From Chloroflexota bacterium (lineage in GTDB: Bacteria > Chloroflexota > Anaerolineae > Anaerolineales > Villigracilaceae), in NCBI GenBank assembly GCA_013112685.1, contig JABFGC010000002.1, positions 2,800,902 to 2,864,901 on the forward strand: a DNA stretch of 64,000 nucleotides. The letters are read 5' to 3'. The notes beneath the pieces were generated by a model. That model made no database searches, was not told the origin of the DNA, and worked only from the letters and a program-made list of their open reading frames with translations. Positions 45,666-53,995 of this stretch are shown here, piece by piece; within the stretch, counting starts at the first letter, position 1, and the number at the start of each line of letters is the position of its first letter. Position numbers and translations under genes: made by a program.

Positions 45666-46610
45666 ATGTCCACCCGAATCATCATAGACACCGACCCCGG
45701 CGTGGACGACGCGTTGACCTTCCTGCTCGCGCTCGCCTCGCCCGAAATCCAACTCGAAGCCCTGACCACCGTCCAGGGCAACGTTACTTTGGAGAAAGCC
45801 ACGCGCAACGCCCTTTCCGTTTTGGAACTGGCAAACGCGAGTCACATCCCTGTCGCGCAGGGATGCTCGCACCCGCTGGTCAAATCGCCGCACAACTCGG
45901 GCGAAGTCATCCACGGCTGGAGCGGCATGGGACAGTCGAACCTGCCTGAGCCGAAATCGAAGATCGTGGATTCTCATGCGATTGATTATCTAATCGAACG
46001 TTTCCTCGCCGAGCCGAACGAGATCAGCCTGTTCACCATCGGTCCGTTGACCAACGTGGCGCTTGCCATCCGCAAGGAGCCGCGCATCGTGAGCGCCATT
46101 CGAGAACTGGTCATCATGGGCGGGGCGATCCGCTCCGGCGGGAACATCACCCCGCTGGCGGAGTTCAACATCCACGAAGACCCGCACGCCGCGTACGTGG
46201 TCTTCCATTCGGGGATTCCCATCACGCTCATCCCGCTGGACGCAACTTACAAATGCCTGCTCACTTCGGCGGACGTGGCGCGGCTGAACAAAATCAACTC
46301 GCCGATTGCCCGATTCGTCCGCGATGCGACGGCGGATTACATGGCGTTCTACAAGCAGTACGAAGGCTTCGACGGCTGCGCCCTGCACGATCCGTTGACG
46401 CTGGCGGCGATCATCGCGCCGGAACTGCTAACGCTCGCGGAGCATTACGTCAGCGTGGACATTTCGGGCGGCGTTTCCACCGGCAAGACGTTCGCCGACT
46501 TCATGAAGGTTTGGAAGAAACCCCCAAACATGAGGGTCGCGCTCGATGTGAAGGGGCGCGAGTTTGTGGAGTTGTTTGTGGAAAGGATCATGTCATTGCG
46601 AGGAGCGTGA
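45666..46610 (+). CDS. Nucleoside hydrolase (first of two paralogues)
   Basis: A 314-residue inosine-uridine preferring nucleoside hydrolase-like protein, from the ATG at 45666. The N terminus IIIDTDPGVDDALTFLLALA supplies the calcium-binding Asp cluster. The TTVQGNVTLEKATRNALSVL and VIMGGAIRSGGNITPLAEFN segments are conserved too. It splits a nucleoside into base and ribose. It ends with MSLRGA, contributed by a repeat. It lies between ribokinase and a paralogue with the same strand and spacing. Confidence 0.92.
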   Translation: MSTRIIIDTDPGVDDALTFLLALASPEIQLEALTTVQGNVTLEKATRNALSVLELANASHIPVAQGCSHPLVKSPHNSGEVIHGWSGMGQSNLPEPKSKIVDSHAIDYLIERFLAEPNEISLFTIGPLTNVALAIRKEPRIVSAIRELVIMGGAIRSGGNITPLAEFNIHEDPHAAYVVFHSGIPITLIPLDATYKCLLTSADVARLNKINSPIARFVRDATADYMAFYKQYEGFDGCALHDPLTLAAIIAPELLTLAEHYVSVDISGGVSTGKTFADFMKVWKKPPNMRVALDVKGREFVELFVERIMSLRGA

Positions 46611-46684
46611 TCTCCGCAACGAAGCAATCTCCCCATCGCCTGGAGATTGCTTCGTCGTCGCTTCACTCCTCCTCGCAACGACAT
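46590..46684. repeat. Dispersed palindromic repeat, copy 4, running into the first nucleoside hydrolase gene
   Basis: ATGTCATTGCGAGGAGCG (46590) and CTCCTCGCAACGACAT (to 46684) are the outer arms; GAAGCAATCTCC and GGAGATTGCTTC are inner arms. The stop of the upstream hydrolase lies within it. Confidence 0.9.
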
Positions 46685-46691
46685 CACAAAT

Positions 46692-47639
46692 ATGACCACT
46701 CACATCATCTTAGACACCGACCCTGGGATTGACGACGCGCTTGCCATTCTGCTGGCGCTGGCTTCGCCGGAGATCGTTTTGGACGGCGTGATCGCCGTAC
46801 ATGGAAACGTCTCTCTCGAACAGACGACGAGGAACGCACTGTCGGTTTTGGAATTGGCGAAGGCAAGCCGCGTGCCGGTCTTCAAAGGCTGCGACGTGCC
46901 GCTGGTGAAAGAGTCCCTGCTCAGCCCGGAGACGCACGGGGCAAGTGGTCTCGGGTATGCCCAACTTCCAGAACCGGCGACCAAGCCCCAGGTCCGGCAT
47001 GGAAGCGATTACCTCATCGAGCAGATCATGTCCCGCCCGGGAGAGGTCACATTGGTGGCGCTCGGTCCGCTGACGAACGTCGCGTTGGCGATTCGCAAAG
47101 AGCCGCGCATCGTGCAAAACGTCAGGGAAGTCTTCATCATGGGCGGGGCGATCCAGCACCCGGGCAACACCACCGCGCTGGCGGAGTTCAACACGTTCGT
47201 GGACCCGCATGCCGCGCACGTTGTTTTTCATTCCGGGATGCCGATCACGCTCACGCCGCTGGATGTAACCTACCAGTGTATCTTCACGCCGGACGACTTA
47301 AACCGGCTTCTGAAGATTGATACGCCGGTCACAAAATTCATCGCGGACGCTGCGCGCTTCTACATGAAATTCCACGACGAGTATCAGAGCATCGAGGGCT
47401 GCGTCATCAACGACCCGATGACGCTGGCGCTGACCTTCATGCCGGAGATCTGCGACTACCAGAATTTGGTGGTGGACGTGGACATTTCCACCGGCGCGGG
47501 GCTGGGCAATACGTTCGCCGATTTCTACAATTACGAGAAGAAAAAGCCCAATATGAAAGTGGCGACCGGCGTGCGCCCGCGCATGTTCATGGAGTTATTT
47601 TTGGAGCGGATGGAGAAACTAGCGCGAAAAATCACGTGA
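46692..47639 (+). CDS. Nucleoside hydrolase (second paralogue)
   Basis: A 315-residue paralogue started at the ATG at 46692. IILDTDPGIDDALAILLALA carries the metal-binding Asp residues, and GGAIQHPGNTTALAEFNTFV matches the same position in its sister. The two differ throughout, so they may cleave different nucleosides. The Glu/His region near YQSIEGCVINDPMTLALTF is conserved. It is followed 66 bases later by an ECF S-component gene. Confidence 0.92.
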   Translation: MTTHIILDTDPGIDDALAILLALASPEIVLDGVIAVHGNVSLEQTTRNALSVLELAKASRVPVFKGCDVPLVKESLLSPETHGASGLGYAQLPEPATKPQVRHGSDYLIEQIMSRPGEVTLVALGPLTNVALAIRKEPRIVQNVREVFIMGGAIQHPGNTTALAEFNTFVDPHAAHVVFHSGMPITLTPLDVTYQCIFTPDDLNRLLKIDTPVTKFIADAARFYMKFHDEYQSIEGCVINDPMTLALTFMPEICDYQNLVVDVDISTGAGLGNTFADFYNYEKKKPNMKVATGVRPRMFMELFLERMEKLARKIT

Positions 47640-47705
47640 CATTCCGACGCCGAAAGTGTTATGATGATTGCGTACTTCAATACAACATTTCATTCGGAGG
47701 ATGCT

Positions 47706-48396
47706 ATGTTCGAAAAAAATCAAGAATAATTTCAACACGCAGACGTGGGTGCTGATCCCCATCGCCATCGCGATCAATATCGCGGTGGGGCAGATCGTCC
47801 TTGCGCTGAAGCTGCCCGTCTACCTCGATTCCATTGGGACCGTGATGGTCGCCGCCCTGTGCGGACCGTGGGCGGGCGCGCTCACCGGCGCGCTCTCGAA
47901 TATCATCTGGGGCATCGCCATCGATCCGAACGCGCTGCCCTGGTGGCCCGTCGCCTTCATGATCGGCTACATGGCGGGACGCATGGCGCAGTGGGGCTTC
48001 TTCAAGAGCTGGTGGAAGGTCGTCGTCACCGGCTTCGTGGTGGCGATCACCGCCGCGCTCGTTTCGACGCCAATCGCGGTCTATCTCTACGGCGGCATCA
48101 CTGCCAGCGGTTCTTCCTTCATCACCGCCTACTTGATGCAGACCGGGACCGGCATGGTGCAGGCGGTCTTCAGCACCAACTTCCTCGTGGAGCCGGTGGA
48201 CAAGATCACCACCGCCATGCTCGCTTTCGCCATCATCCTCGGGCTGCCCAAGCGCATGATCGGCGGCTACCCCAAGGCAAGCCAGGTCGAAACCGAAGGC
48301 GCTCAAAGCACCATGCAGTTGTACATCGCCATTGGCGTGGTCGTGCTGTTGGTGCTGTTCGCGGCCTTCATGCTCAGGAACATCCTCGGCGGGTAA
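47706..48396 (+). CDS. ecfS: ECF transporter S component, probably for a nucleoside or its base (one frameshift at the start)
   Basis: An integral membrane protein of about 229 residues with six hydrophobic helices, the first being TWVLIPIAIAINIAVGQIVL, and the typical S-component LPVYLDSIGTVMVAALCGPW with the alanine/glycine-rich helix motif. The most likely start is the ATG at 47706, five bases after GGAGG; it reads MFEK then breaks unless one A of the A-run 47713-47719 is removed, giving MFEKIKNNFNTQTW. The in-frame ATG at 47701 is too close to the ribosome site. It supplies the substrate for an ECF module whose T and A genes lie 5.6 kb downstream. Confidence 0.82.
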
Positions 48397-48414
48397 TTGA
48401 CCCCCTTCCCCCTG

Positions 48415-48439
48415 CCCTTCCCCCATCTTGGGGGAAGGG
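48415..48439. repeat. Perfect 10-bp GC-rich hairpin after ecfS
   Basis: CCCTTCCCCC (48415-48424) and GGGGGAAGGG (48430-48439) with a five-base loop lie 18 bases after the stop. There is no T run. It may mark the former junction or terminate ecfS transcription. Confidence 0.6.
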
Positions 48440-48602
48440 AGAATCACCACCCCGAAATTCATGTTTCGCGGGTGGTTTTGTTTACAGGGCTGATGACAAC
48501 GGGGGCTTTTGGGGGAAATCGTATATCAATGTAGTACTTATCATATCTTGACTTACATATCGAACTATGGTAGTATTTAAGCAAGATAAGGAGAATTTCC
48601 AG

Positions 48603-48833
48603 ATGGAAACTTACGCTACCGTAAAAGGTCAGATCGTCATCCCCGCGACGTTACGGAGGAAATACGGGATCAAGAACGGCACGAAGATCATTGTCACAGA
48701 TATTGGGGATGCGATTGTCCTGAAACCGGTGACGGAACAATATCTCAAAAATCTGCAGGGCTCGCTGAAAGGCAAGGGCGGGCTTAAAACGCTAATGGAC
48801 GAACGCCGAAAAGACAAGGAAAAGGGAAAATAA
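48603..48833 (+). CDS. AbrB/MazE-like antitoxin
   Basis: A 76-residue protein from the ATG at 48603 (METYATVKGQIVIPATLRRK). The SpoVT/AbrB swapped-hairpin DNA-binding domain is at residues 5-45 (VKGQIVIPATLRRKYGIKNG). The basic tail (LMDERRKDKEKGK) is probably toxin-binding. The start has AAGGAGA six bases upstream. The stop is a base or two before the toxin start. A longer start at 48567 is unlikely. Confidence 0.88.
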   Translation: METYATVKGQIVIPATLRRKYGIKNGTKIIVTDIGDAIVLKPVTEQYLKNLQGSLKGKGGLKTLMDERRKDKEKGK

Positions 48834-48834
48834 T

Positions 48835-49233
48835 ATGGCAACCAAGGTTCTTGACTCTTATGCATTGATGGCTTTCTTCGAGGACGAGCCCGGCGCGGAC
48901 TTTGTAAGGGGGTTGATTCATAAATCCGTGGAAAGCGACACCAACTTGTTGATGTGCGTTGTCAACCTGGGCGAGGTTTGGTATTCGATTGCCCGCAACA
49001 ATTCCCCGGAGATTGCAGATCAGTACATTAATGAGATCAAAGGGATGGGCATTGAGATCGTAGAAGCCGATTGGGCGCTCACCCGCCAAGCCGCCGAATT
49101 CAAGGTAAATGGAAATATCTCCTATGCCGATTGTTTCGCGGCGGCATTGGCGAAAACGAAGAAGGCGGAATTGGTCACTGGCGACAAGGAGTTCAAGTCG
49201 TTGGAAGGTGAAATTAAAATTGTATGGGTATAA
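48835..49233 (+). CDS. vapC: PIN-domain toxin (VapC family)
   Basis: A 132-residue PIN ribonuclease: ATKVLDSYALMAFFEDEPGA carries the first Asp, LLMCVVNLGEVWYSIARN carries the Glu, and NISYADCFAAALAKTKKAEL and TGDKEFKSLEG carry the final Asp cluster. It follows the AbrB-like antitoxin with virtually no gap, so the two form a toxin-antitoxin operon. It is at the left boundary of the second accessory island. Confidence 0.9.
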   Translation: MATKVLDSYALMAFFEDEPGADFVRGLIHKSVESDTNLLMCVVNLGEVWYSIARNNSPEIADQYINEIKGMGIEIVEADWALTRQAAEFKVNGNISYADCFAAALAKTKKAELVTGDKEFKSLEGEIKIVWV

Positions 49234-49250
49234 AGGATAGGAGAATAGTA

Positions 49251-51275
49251 ATGATTGATACACATTCACCACTCAAAATGATTGATCTTTCTCGAGCAAG
49301 GTCAACTGTAATTAATTGGCCAGTTCAAGTTGAATCAATTGTTGATGGTTATCGAGGCTTTCGGGGTATTTCGCACGGCGTGCAAAAAGATGCTATTCAA
49401 AATGCTTGGGATGCCCGAAAAGACAAAAAACACGCAAACGGTTGGTCAATAACCTTTGAACTTATCAAAGGGAAAAGTGGCAGGAGGTATTTTGCCATTA
49501 CTGATCAAGGAACAACCGGCCTAACCGGAAGGGTGCTGAAACCAGAAGAATTGGAAACCGACCTTCCACCCGAAGAAAGATGGGGTCGCTTTGAAAATGT
49601 CGCGTTTACAAAAGGACCATCAGAAGAAGCTCTTGGCTCTAGAGGTCGTGGTAAATTTATTTTCGTTGGAGCATCAGCGCATCAAGCTGAAATAGATAAA
49701 AAACTCTTCAAAAATCTAATTCTCTATGATACCCTGAGGGAAGACGGAATTTACAGATTTGGATATAGAACAATCGTGATTACGGATTCTCCTATTGATT
49801 CGTACGATGGGGATGAAGGTAAGAAGATGCTGAGAATCCTCACAGAAGGTTCGATTGAGCCCCTGAATCATGTAGGCAGTAGAGTGATTATCGTTGATCC
49901 GATTGATGAACTCATCGATGATATGGAGTCGGGTAAGTTTGTGGAATACATTTGTGAAACTTGGTGGGAGATAATACAAAAATATAACGCTAGTATTTAT
50001 GTGAAAACGCCGACTAAAAGTTGGAAAGGAAAGATTCCCAAGGAATTTGTTCTACCGACCGAAGATAGCAAGGAATACAAAGTTTGGATTCAAAAAGATA
50101 GACCTCTGCCAGGTGCCCCAAAATACCGAGTCAAGTGCCTGCACATTGTCCGAAGAAATAAAGGGCCAATACCAGAGGAGTTGAGAGGGGTTGCGGTGCA
50201 AAGAGGCGGCATGAAGGTTTGTCCAATTTATATCCGTTACGCGCCGCAAGATGTTACAGAGTCCGTTTACGGGTATATTGCATTCGACAAGGATTTAGAC
50301 AATGCTTTGAGAGCTGATGAAAATCCCGAACATTATTCCTTCGACTTTAGACGAAGTTTGCCAAAGGCGGTAAAGCAATATGTTGAAGACGAACTAACAA
50401 AATTCGCTAGAGAAAAGTTAGGGCTTGGAGTTGATCCTAAAAAAGTCCAACACCAACGACAGACGAACGCTGAACAGCGAGCGATGTTTGCAGTTAATAA
50501 GATCGCCTCAAAATTTGGTATGCTGGGAAAAGGCGAAGTTGTACCACCTCCGCCGCCACCGCCGCCACAGCCACCTCGATTGCTAAGGTTAGAAATGCCA
50601 TTGTTTAAGTTTCCCCGGGATTCTCATCGGGTAAACTATGGAGAAACGGTTTCGAATATTCTACTCACCGCCTACAATGATACCGAGAAAAAAGTTCAAG
50701 TCGGTTTGAAAATGTATCTGTTTTTTGAAGATGTTCAACTTGTGAAATATATTGAGAACGAAGAAATCCGACTTTACTCGCATTCTGCTTCAAAAACCTT
50801 CGGCCCATTCAAACAACACTTTACTGAAGAAGATTTTCCAGGAAAAGGAAAATACACGATCCGGGCCAAAATGATTTCGCTAGACAAAGAAACAAAAGGA
50901 GATGAGTTGCACGTCCTTTCACGACATTTTTGGCTTGAACAAGACCCACCAGAGAAGGGTTTATTTGAAAAATGTGAAGCGCTAGATTATCCGGAAGAAA
51001 TGATCAAAATTATGGGTGAAGCAGTGAGAGGCGAATCCGAAGGGTACCTTTTTCAATACAACAATATTCACCCCGCCAAAAGGGCTGTGGACGATGAAGA
51101 GGATTCGCTAACAGAGTATCTTGTAAAAATAATGGGTCTACAACTTCCTTGGATTGATCTCCGCCGAGAAAAGCCTGTTTTATTTTCGAAAGAAGATTTG
51201 GAGAGCCCGGAGAACATTGCACAGAAAGTCTCAAAAATTATGGGACAAATACTGTATGAATACTATTCTATGTAG
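49251..51275 (+). CDS. GHKL (HATPase_c) ATPase, MORC/MutL-like, putative restriction component
   Basis: A 674-residue protein from the ATG at 49251 with AGGAGA upstream. GHKL ATP-binding motifs are present: QKDAIQNAWDARKDK (N box), AITDQGTTGLTG (G1 box, DxGxxG) and GSRGRGKFIFVG (G2 box). A proline-rich linker (PPPPPPPPQPP) at about residue 430 separates a C-terminal beta domain. Aravind and co-workers described MutL/MORC-like GHKL ATPases in bacterial restriction-modification systems; the neighbouring methyltransferase supports that. No nuclease motif is visible in this chain. Confidence 0.75.
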   Translation: MIDTHSPLKMIDLSRARSTVINWPVQVESIVDGYRGFRGISHGVQKDAIQNAWDARKDKKHANGWSITFELIKGKSGRRYFAITDQGTTGLTGRVLKPEELETDLPPEERWGRFENVAFTKGPSEEALGSRGRGKFIFVGASAHQAEIDKKLFKNLILYDTLREDGIYRFGYRTIVITDSPIDSYDGDEGKKMLRILTEGSIEPLNHVGSRVIIVDPIDELIDDMESGKFVEYICETWWEIIQKYNASIYVKTPTKSWKGKIPKEFVLPTEDSKEYKVWIQKDRPLPGAPKYRVKCLHIVRRNKGPIPEELRGVAVQRGGMKVCPIYIRYAPQDVTESVYGYIAFDKDLDNALRADENPEHYSFDFRRSLPKAVKQYVEDELTKFAREKLGLGVDPKKVQHQRQTNAEQRAMFAVNKIASKFGMLGKGEVVPPPPPPPPQPPRLLRLEMPLFKFPRDSHRVNYGETVSNILLTAYNDTEKKVQVGLKMYLFFEDVQLVKYIENEEIRLYSHSASKTFGPFKQHFTEEDFPGKGKYTIRAKMISLDKETKGDELHVLSRHFWLEQDPPEKGLFEKCEALDYPEEMIKIMGEAVRGESEGYLFQYNNIHPAKRAVDDEEDSLTEYLVKIMGLQLPWIDLRREKPVLFSKEDLESPENIAQKVSKIMGQILYEYYSM

Positions 51276-51283
51276 GAGAGATA

Positions 51284-51967
51284 ATGGCGGTTATTATAAG
51301 AGAAGATAGAACAATCGGTGGGAAGAAATTTCCTAATACTAAAGTTTATAAGTCTGACAAGCTTGCCCTGACGGACTCAGCAAAGAAACAAGCAGAAAAG
51401 CTAGACGAATTTCTTGATAAGCATTTAATGGAAGTCAAGAAGGAGGCGCAGTCAGAAGGTTTATTGGAGCTCAAAGGCAAAGACGGTGCTCTTGAGCTTT
51501 GGTATTTCCTAGGGACAAAACTACAATTTGTAGACGACCCAGAAATAGTATTGCCTGAAGATAAAAAATATATTTGGCGAGCTGTTTGGGACCACTCTGG
51601 CGAACTTGCACCTGGCGAGATGAACGCACGTTCTGGAACCCATCGTGATCACTTTCTATATTGTTACCGAGTTGCGAAATTTGATTGGAGTTTGGTTAAA
51701 CGTGGAGGTAATTGGCGAGCGTGGGTAGAGTTTCTTGATTCGCCTAAGATCAATGCCGATGAGCGAATCTTAGACTGGCTTAGCGGAAGAATGTCACGGA
51801 TAAAGCAAAAAAACTGGATTCGAGTGCTTAACCGCGGCTTGAGACAAGCTCTAAAAAATAAGGACACCTCGTTTTTTAAAAAAGATGAACTTCATGAGCT
51901 CCTTGAGAAGGTGCTGGAAGAGGCTTCTTACTCGAATCAGGATGATTTGCCACCAAGTAAAGAATAA
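51284..51967 (+). CDS. Unknown protein paired with the GHKL ATPase
   Basis: A 227-residue protein starting eight bases after the GHKL stop, with GGAGAG upstream. It begins MAVIIREDRTIGGKKFPNTK and includes a central DDPEIVLPEDKKYIWRAVWD and HSGELAPGEMNARSGTHRDH, with clusters of D, E, H and K that could form a nuclease-like site. The C terminus is charged and helical. I do not recognise the family. Its gene ends inside the glycosylase gene by 31 bases, convergently. The tight coupling makes it a candidate nuclease or specificity subunit; that is inferred. Confidence 0.7.
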   Translation: MAVIIREDRTIGGKKFPNTKVYKSDKLALTDSAKKQAEKLDEFLDKHLMEVKKEAQSEGLLELKGKDGALELWYFLGTKLQFVDDPEIVLPEDKKYIWRAVWDHSGELAPGEMNARSGTHRDHFLYCYRVAKFDWSLVKRGGNWRAWVEFLDSPKINADERILDWLSGRMSRIKQKNWIRVLNRGLRQALKNKDTSFFKKDELHELLEKVLEEASYSNQDDLPPSKE

Positions 51968-52671
51968 TAGTCGCAGATCAAATTTATTGGACAGATAGAA
52001 CATTTTGGACTTCTTGCCTTGCATACTGCTGAAGCAAAATCAAGAACGCCTCGATTGTAATCAACAGCTTTCCCTTGAGGTACTAAACTTCCAGCGAATC
52101 GCCAAAGTTCCTTATCAGTTCTTGCCCTCTTTTTATTTGACTCAACAGAAAAAACTCGCTTTATCACCCTGATAACGTTTGTGTCAAGCAAAGGAACATC
52201 TTCATTAAAAGCAAAACATAAAACTGCATTTGCTATGTAATCCCCTACTCCCAAGAGCCTTAAGAGCCGTGTTCGATCAGCAGGAACCTTACCATCATAG
52301 AGTCGCAATATTGTTTTTGCGGTAGTTTTTAATCGCCTTGCCCTATCGTTAATTCCTAAAAGATGTAATTCCTTTTTTAATGCATTTATATTTGCTTGAG
52401 CAAGCTGGGCAACTGTTCGATGTTTTTTTATAAATGATGGGTAAATCAATAGAACTTTTTGGGTATCTGTTTTTTGAAGCATCATCTCAGAAATTAAAAT
52501 ATGAAAGGCATTACTTGTCTTTCGCCAAGGAAAACTTCTTCCCTCTTTTCCATACCATTTAATAATCCTTTTTGCAAAGAGTTCTTTCTTGCTTGTCACG
52601 ACAGCTCTTGATCTGCTTGCAGTTTCATTAAGTACTCCTTTATGGTCTTTGCCCAAGCTTCTGCCTGCCAA
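51937..52671 (-). CDS. HhH-GPD DNA glycosylase with 4Fe-4S cluster (MutY/Mig-like)
   Basis: A 244-residue base-excision enzyme. The helix-hairpin-helix region is LLRLLGVGDYIANAVLCFAF and the catalytic Asp follows at PLLDTNVIRVIKR. The iron-sulfur motif is CKARSPKCSICPINLIC near the C terminus, C-x6-C-x2-C-x5-C. The FPWRKTSN segment resembles MutY. In thermophilic methyltransferase systems, a related G:T mismatch glycosylase (Mig) protects against deamination of 5-methylcytosine; the overlap with a cytosine-5 methyltransferase gene fits that. It overlaps the methyltransferase by 76 bases. Confidence 0.85.
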   Translation of the reverse strand: MAGRSLGKDHKGVLNETASRSRAVVTSKKELFAKRIIKWYGKEGRSFPWRKTSNAFHILISEMMLQKTDTQKVLLIYPSFIKKHRTVAQLAQANINALKKELHLLGINDRARRLKTTAKTILRLYDGKVPADRTRLLRLLGVGDYIANAVLCFAFNEDVPLLDTNVIRVIKRVFSVESNKKRARTDKELWRFAGSLVPQGKAVDYNRGVLDFASAVCKARSPKCSICPINLICDYYSLLGGKSS

Positions 52672-53591
52672 GCATTAACTGCGTTCCCTATACCTTCAAT
52701 TGTACAACGAGGGTCCATTCCTTGGAGAGTGGCAGCCTCCTCGGCTCTCATTCGGTAATATTTGCCTTTATATCTTATTCGATGCCTAATTCCTTGGGTG
52801 GCAACAAGTGTAAAACAAGGTTCATCCATAGACACATATTGACGCCCTATCTTGTTTCCCTGCTTGCAATCAATTATTATATCTCCACGGGCTCCCTTAA
52901 TTTTCGGTTTTACCCAATCTGGCAGAGGCTCGCCATCCGGTTCACGCTGTTCTAACAACGGAACAAGGTATTTACGAGCAGCAACTGGATTGTTCTTATG
53001 GGATTTCACCGGCCAGTGATGAGGTTGTTTTGTACCATAAATGAACAATCTCCTTCGGTGACATGGCGCGCCATAATCGGTCGCATCAAGAATAGCAGCA
53101 TCTGTATATGTATAACCGAAGGCAATTAAATCATCAATTAGATCTTGAATATGATGCTTTTGATCTCCCCACCAAAGCCAAGGCACATTTTCTAGCAAAA
53201 ATGTTTTTGGATTGATATTCTTAATAGCTTTTACAAAAGAGGGAATGCCATTGCGGCTGTCATGCCACCCATTTCGACGGTTGTTGCTCACACTAAATGG
53301 CTGGCAGGGAGGACCACCTATAACACAATCCACTACCTGACCTTTGATTTTCGAATTCCAATCAATAAGTGCGACATTATCTTTAACAACAGAAAGATTA
53401 GGGAAGACTTCTCGAAGTACATTACAATGTTTCTCTGCTAGCTCTACAGCGAAGAGATGATGCCATCCACCTACTCTATTAAATCCGGCGATAAACCCGC
53501 CCTCTCCTGCAAATAACTCTATGATGTGAAACTGATTACCCTTCTTCCGGCCACTATGGGAAAGTATATTTTGAGCAGTCTTAGCAATCAT
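52596..53591 (-). CDS. dcm: DNA (cytosine-5-)-methyltransferase
   Basis: A 331-residue C5 methyltransferase. Motif I is HIIELFAGEGGFIAGF, motif IV is GGPPCQPFS with the catalytic Cys, motif VI is FLLENVPWLWWG, motif VIII is GAPCHRRRLFI, and motif X is near GIGNAVNAWQAEAWAKTIKE. The target-recognition region lies between motifs VIII and IX and cannot be read for specificity. It begins a minus-strand pair with a glycosylase, opposite the GHKL ATPase pair, as in a restriction-modification cassette. Confidence 0.93.
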   Translation of the reverse strand: MIAKTAQNILSHSGRKKGNQFHIIELFAGEGGFIAGFNRVGGWHHLFAVELAEKHCNVLREVFPNLSVVKDNVALIDWNSKIKGQVVDCVIGGPPCQPFSVSNNRRNGWHDSRNGIPSFVKAIKNINPKTFLLENVPWLWWGDQKHHIQDLIDDLIAFGYTYTDAAILDATDYGAPCHRRRLFIYGTKQPHHWPVKSHKNNPVAARKYLVPLLEQREPDGEPLPDWVKPKIKGARGDIIIDCKQGNKIGRQYVSMDEPCFTLVATQGIRHRIRYKGKYYRMRAEEAATLQGMDPRCTIEGIGNAVNAWQAEAWAKTIKEYLMKLQADQELS

Positions 53592-53638
53592 TTTTAACGA
53601 CTCCGCTCAATGAGTTCGATTTTCTAGATAACCCCATC

Positions 53639-53938
53639 TCATCGCGATCCATAAACCACCCGCAATTCCCGAAGAACCCGTTCGCGCATATACGGACTGA
53701 TGGCGGCTTTGGTCAGCAAATCGACCTTCCGCCCCAGAACTTCCGAAAGCTCGCGTTCCAATCGGACAAGCGCCAGCAAGCCTTTGCGCCTGGAGAAACG
53801 GACAATCAAATCAATATCGCTGTCCTTTTTAGCCTCGCCGCGCGCCATCGAACCAAATATACCGACCATTGAAACATCGTTCCGGCGGCAAAGGTCAATC
53901 AAGGCAGAGACACTGAATGGATAAATAACAGCGTTCAT
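53639..53938 (-). CDS. MNT-type nucleotidyltransferase-domain protein (MntA-like)
   Basis: A 99-residue protein with the minimal nucleotidyltransferase signature GIFGSMARGEAKKDSDIDLI (GSxARG...SDxDL). These are normally partnered with a HEPN (DUF86, HepT) toxin in the next gene, where the MNT enzyme AMPylates and silences the toxin. No HEPN gene is nearby: the next gene on this strand is the methyltransferase, 47 bases away. It could be a solitary remnant. Confidence 0.88.
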   Translation of the reverse strand: MNAVIYPFSVSALIDLCRRNDVSMVGIFGSMARGEAKKDSDIDLIVRFSRRKGLLALVRLERELSEVLGRKVDLLTKAAISPYMRERVLRELRVVYGSR

Positions 53939-53995
53939 TTGGTAATTTTACCCTTATCTGCCCTGAGCGGATACTTTTCTTTTATAATCCTCCCC

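Noticed and set aside
48415..48439. An attachment site for the second island
   Set aside because: The palindrome lacks a matching copy near 53.9 kb, and no integrase gene exists in the island.
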